Positions 5,113 to 7,486 of a stretch of DNA of 7,486 nucleotides are shown here, one piece after another. How positions within the stretch are numbered: the stretch's first letter is position 1; each line of letters begins with the position of its first letter. A program made the translations under genes and the position numbers. This stretch comes from an uncultured Gemmatimonadota bacterium (GTDB taxonomy: Bacteria; Gemmatimonadota; Gemmatimonadetes; Gemmatimonadales; Gemmatimonadaceae). The stretch lies in assembly GCA_903894655.1 (NCBI GenBank), contig CAITQY010000527.1, positions 1-7,486 of the forward strand. The letters run 5' to 3'. A model generated the notes under the pieces. It saw only the letters and a list, made by a program, of their open reading frames with translations, was not told the origin of the DNA and searched no databases.

Positions 5113-5784
5113 TCACAAAGACTTCACCAGTAGATCCGCACGCAGAAAGTATCGGGGACCTGCCGATTCAAGCAACATGCGTGCAGCCGCCCCGCCGGGC
5201 ACCTCGACCGCATCACGTTGTACCCACGAAATTCGCAGTCGTTCGAGACGGGCCTCGATCGCGTCATAGCTCGCCTGGACGGAGGTCGCGCCCGCTCGGC
5301 GTGGCAGGTCGTCGGCGCAGCGCAGCAAGAGCATGCTATCGTCAAGTGCGGCTAGACGTAGCAGCGGCTCCACCTCCCGGCGCTGCGAGTCACTGCGCAC
5401 GACGAGGCGAACGCCACGCGCCGTCAGCGTGCGCAGGTGGTCGAGGACTCCGTCGCGCAGTGGAACGCCATGCGCCGCGGCCTTGGCCCACTCACGCTGC
5501 GCGCGCATCGCCATGATGTCGTGGGCGGTGAGATCGAGGCGAAGGCGTTCGTGTTGTAACGCCGGAATCTGGTCGACAGCGACCACCATGCACTCGGTGA
5601 ACGTCCGCCCGGGCAACAACGGCATCAACGGTGGCAGCAAGGCCTGCGCGTGAACCGTGACGTCGACTGCTGCGCATTCCTGCGCGATCGCCTCGGCGAG
5701 GATCTGTGCCCGCCGAGATACGGTGTCGGCGATGATGCCGTCGAACGCCACGACGGTGACGTGTCCGGCACCACCGTGATTCAC
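5113..5784 (-). CDS. HAD-superfamily-like protein with degenerate catalytic motifs
   Basis: A 223-residue protein with the layout of a phosphoglycolate phosphatase/beta-phosphoglucomutase-type HAD hydrolase. Motif I is VVAFDGIIADT (11-21), where the family has (F)DxDGxxxDT, so one of the two catalytic Asp is missing: either Ala13 replaces the nucleophile or two residues are deleted. A helical cap-like region spans about 25-105. The motif II region is LVVRSDS (127-133). The usual motif III lysine may be replaced by Arg (ADDLPRR, 157-163). The motif IV position (WVQRDAVEVPGGAA, 187-200) keeps one Asp. GTG 5784 is preferred because it overlaps the glcF stop as GTGA, and the HAD core starts right after it; a longer frame from 5883 would add 33 Arg-rich residues inside glcF. 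Its place between glcF and ygfZ suggests it began as phosphoglycolate phosphatase, which makes glycolate. Activity is doubtful. Confidence 0.78.
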   Translation of the reverse strand: MNHGGAGHVTVVAFDGIIADTVSRRAQILAEAIAQECAAVDVTVHAQALLPPLMPLLPGRTFTECMVVAVDQIPALQHERLRLDLTAHDIMAMRAQREWAKAAAHGVPLRDGVLDHLRTLTARGVRLVVRSDSQRREVEPLLRLAALDDSMLLLRCADDLPRRAGATSVQASYDAIEARLERLRISWVQRDAVEVPGGAAARMLLESAGPRYFLRADLLVKSL

Positions 5785-7103
5785 GCGCCGTGCTCGTAGC
5801 TCGCGTCGAGCAGTTCGATGGGATGCACCACCCGCGCGCGCGATCCACTGCGCAGCAACCCCGCCCCGATTTGCATCATGCACCCCGGGTTGCCGGTGGC
5901 CACCCAGTCGGCACCACTTTCGGCGATACGCGCCAGCTTGGGCGCCAGCACGGCGTCTGAGGTGTCGGGCTCCACGAGATTATAAATGCCGGCCGACCCG
6001 CAACACTGATCGGCGTCTTCCAACGGAATGAGGGAGAGCCCGGGAATCGCGCGTAACACTGCGAGTGGCGGCGAGACGACGCGCTGCGCGTGTATCTGGT
6101 GACAGGGCGGATCATGCGTGACCCGCAACGCCACCGGGGCGGTGCCCGCGATCGGTCCCACGCTGGCCAGCAACTCCGAGATGTCACGCGTGCGCGCGCT
6201 GATGCGCGCGGCCCGGGCCGCCCACGCCGGATCGTCGTGCAGCAGGTGCCCGTACTGCTTGAGCATGGCGCCGCACCCGGCCGAATTGACGGCGATGACA
6301 TCGGCGCCCGACTGCTCGAAGGCCGCCACGTTGATGCGGGCCAGCGCTCGTGCGCTCTCGAGATCCCCAGCGTGCGCGTGCAGGGCGCCGCAACAACTCT
6401 GACCCCTTGAAACGCGGAGGGCGAAGCCGTTGTGCGCGAGCACGCGCTCGGTGGCGTCGTTCACGTGTGAGAAGAGTCCCGACATCACGCAACCGGTCAG
6501 GCAGCTCGCGGTCACGGCTGGCCCGGCTGGTGGCGACGCTGGCGTGCTTCTCGACGTCGTGCGTGTGGCCCGTGCCCGCAGGTTGGCCGGTGTGGTTGAT
6601 GCGATCATCGCCATCGGAAAGGCGAGGCGCGCCGGCAGCAGCGGTGCGAGCAGATGCGGCAGCCGGGTGGCGCGGAACAGGCGTGCGCCGAGCAGGGCGG
6701 TGCGGAGCAGTACCGGATGTTTGAACACCGCCAAGACGGCGCGGGCCACGAACGGCACGCCACGCACCGGGGCCATGGTGGCACGCGTCGCTTCGAGCAG
6801 ATCGCCATACGGCACGCCCGACGGACAAGCGGTCTCGCAGGCGCGACACCCGAGGCAGCGGTCAATGTGCTGCGCCGTGGTGGGATCGTCGAGCGGGATA
6901 TCGCCTTCGAGCATGCGACGCATGAGTACGAGCCGACCACGCGGCGAATCGTTCTCGTCTTCGAGATTCACGTACGTGGGACATGCCTGCAGGCAGAAGC
7001 CGCAGTGCACACAGGCATCAAGTCCCTTGCTGGCGAGCGCCAAGGGCGTGCCGGGCAGTGCGCACTTGGGCGTCGTGGACATTCGACTCATCACGTCGCT
7101 CAT
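5781..7103 (-). CDS. glcF: Glycolate oxidase iron-sulfur subunit GlcF
   Basis: This 440-residue protein has two ferredoxin-type [4Fe-4S] motifs, C31-x2-C34-x2-C37-x3-C41-P and C83-x2-C86-x2-C89-x3-C93-P, followed by two cysteine-rich (CCG) domains. The first contains C201, C205, CC237-238 (SCCGALHAH) and C277; the second contains C334, CC367-368 (QCCGSAG) and C408 (GNPGC). This order is that of GlcF, which passes electrons from the flavin subunits GlcD/GlcE towards the quinone pool as glycolate is oxidised to glyoxylate at the cytoplasmic membrane. A Thr/Ala/Pro-rich linker (about 168-197) makes it longer than the 407-residue E. coli protein. ATG 7103 is preferred because it overlaps the stop of the upstream flavin-subunit gene as ATGA; Met5 and Met8 are alternatives. 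Paralogous LutA/GlpC-type proteins share the motifs, but the flavin-subunit neighbour favours GlcF. Confidence 0.92.
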   Translation of the reverse strand: MSDVMSRMSTTPKCALPGTPLALASKGLDACVHCGFCLQACPTYVNLEDENDSPRGRLVLMRRMLEGDIPLDDPTTAQHIDRCLGCRACETACPSGVPYGDLLEATRATMAPVRGVPFVARAVLAVFKHPVLLRTALLGARLFRATRLPHLLAPLLPARLAFPMAMIASTTPANLRARATRTTSRSTPASPPAGPAVTASCLTGCVMSGLFSHVNDATERVLAHNGFALRVSRGQSCCGALHAHAGDLESARALARINVAAFEQSGADVIAVNSAGCGAMLKQYGHLLHDDPAWAARAARISARTRDISELLASVGPIAGTAPVALRVTHDPPCHQIHAQRVVSPPLAVLRAIPGLSLIPLEDADQCCGSAGIYNLVEPDTSDAVLAPKLARIAESGADWVATGNPGCMMQIGAGLLRSGSRARVVHPIELLDASYEHGA

Positions 7104-7486
7104 ACCGCTCCGTTGGCGCGCGCCGCCGGGCGCCGCCGGTTCAGGATGCCTTCAGGATCGAAGGCGCGCTTGACTGACTGGTCGAGGGGGCCGGTCGGCG
7201 TGACCGGCGACGCGCCTTGCTCCATCACGACCGAGAAGGGCATCGATGGTGGGGCCGACGCTACGAAGGCCGCGATGCGGGCGTCGGTGTGGTCGACGGG
7301 ATCGGTGCTCACGGTGGTGATGCGGAGCGATCCGCGGGCCGGATTGAAGAGCAGCGTGGCGTCGGGGAACGCGCCGCGCGCTGCGTCGATGAGCAGCGCG
7401 CCGTGATCCGGTGTGGTGCGCGCGCGCAGCACCAGCGCCTGCTCGGGAACGTGTCGCAGCACGGCCACCGGCGACTCGGGTTCGCC
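7100..7486 (-). CDS. glcE: Glycolate oxidase FAD-binding subunit GlcE, C-terminal part (runs off window)
   Basis: The reading frame is open from the right edge of the window to TGA at 7100-7102, giving 128 residues of C-terminus. The end, VKRAFDPEGILNRRR, matches the terminal motif of FAD-dependent oxidases of the GlcD/GlcE group (K-x-x-FDP-x-G-I-L/F-N). The FAD-binding PCMH domain lies outside the window. Directly upstream of glcF, this is most likely GlcE; the end of a GlcD or a GlcD-GlcE fusion cannot be excluded. Its stop overlaps the glcF start by four bases, so the two are probably translationally coupled. A GTG at 7468 is internal, not a start, because the frame continues upstream. Confidence 0.8.
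   Translation of the reverse strand, partial: GEPESPVAVLRHVPEQALVLRARTTPDHGALLIDAARGAFPDATLLFNPARGSLRITTVSTDPVDHTDARIAAFVASAPPSMPFSVVMEQGASPVTPTGPLDQSVKRAFDPEGILNRRRPAARANGAV

Noticed and set aside
4177..5133. Long + strand open frame opposite ygfZ (about 318 codons), and others opposite glcF and the AAA+ gene.
   Set aside because: Arg/His/Ala-rich translations without motifs, typical of antisense frames in GC-rich DNA; the opposite strand carries well-recognised families.
5785..5883. N-terminal extension of the HAD-like protein starting at 5883.
   Set aside because: It lies fully inside glcF, is Arg/Ala-rich shadow sequence, and the GTGA overlap at 5781-5784 gives a natural coupled start directly before the HAD core.

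Overview
The window is a GC-rich bacterial chromosome segment with dense genes, GTG starts and tightly overlapping reading frames. High GC, a tiny Ala/Pro-rich lipoprotein and an orphan MoxR/ChlI-type AAA+ ATPase would fit a soil or freshwater group such as Gemmatimonadota. That assignment is an impression: nothing here (rRNA, marker protein) fixes the taxon.

Left part (1-1660): an acyltransferase-3 family membrane protein (374-1444, + strand) lies between two near-identical 280-bp direct repeats (1-280 and 1359-1638; I count 10 differences). Each repeat carries the last codons of the acyltransferase gene plus about 195 bp of downstream DNA. The window therefore opens inside the tail of a second, upstream acyltransferase copy, and the locus looks like a tandem duplication with a 1358-bp offset. 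The non-coding part of each repeat ends in a roughly 88-bp element that belongs to a small dispersed repeat family.

Middle part (1662-3990): a MoxR/ChlI-like AAA+ ATPase on the - strand is followed by a non-coding, hairpin-rich stretch of about 340 bp (3120-3463). Next comes a 65-aa lipoprotein gene on the + strand with a good promoter, a good ribosome-binding site, an internal 30-bp tandem repeat and a strong terminator (3694-3734). Between that gene and the convergent operon to its right, two further copies of the repeat family face each other (3801-3986) and could fold into a large imperfect hairpin.

Right part (3991-7486, all - strand, read right to left): a compact operon of glcE (3' part only), glcF, a HAD-like protein and ygfZ. 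The junctions are a 4-base ATGA overlap, a 4-base GTGA overlap and a 3-base gap. GlcE and GlcF are the FAD-binding and iron-sulfur subunits of glycolate oxidase (glycolate to glyoxylate). A HAD protein in this place would be expected to be phosphoglycolate phosphatase, which supplies glycolate, but its motif I lacks one of the two catalytic aspartates. YgfZ is a folate-dependent helper of iron-sulfur proteins, and GlcF carries two [4Fe-4S] binding motifs, so its position is sensible.

The best leads are the degenerate HAD protein in the glycolate operon, the dispersed repeat family found at convergent gene ends, the acyltransferase duplication with its patchy divergence, and the structured non-coding stretch upstream of the lipoprotein. 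I do not see a clear-cut new defence or mobile system.
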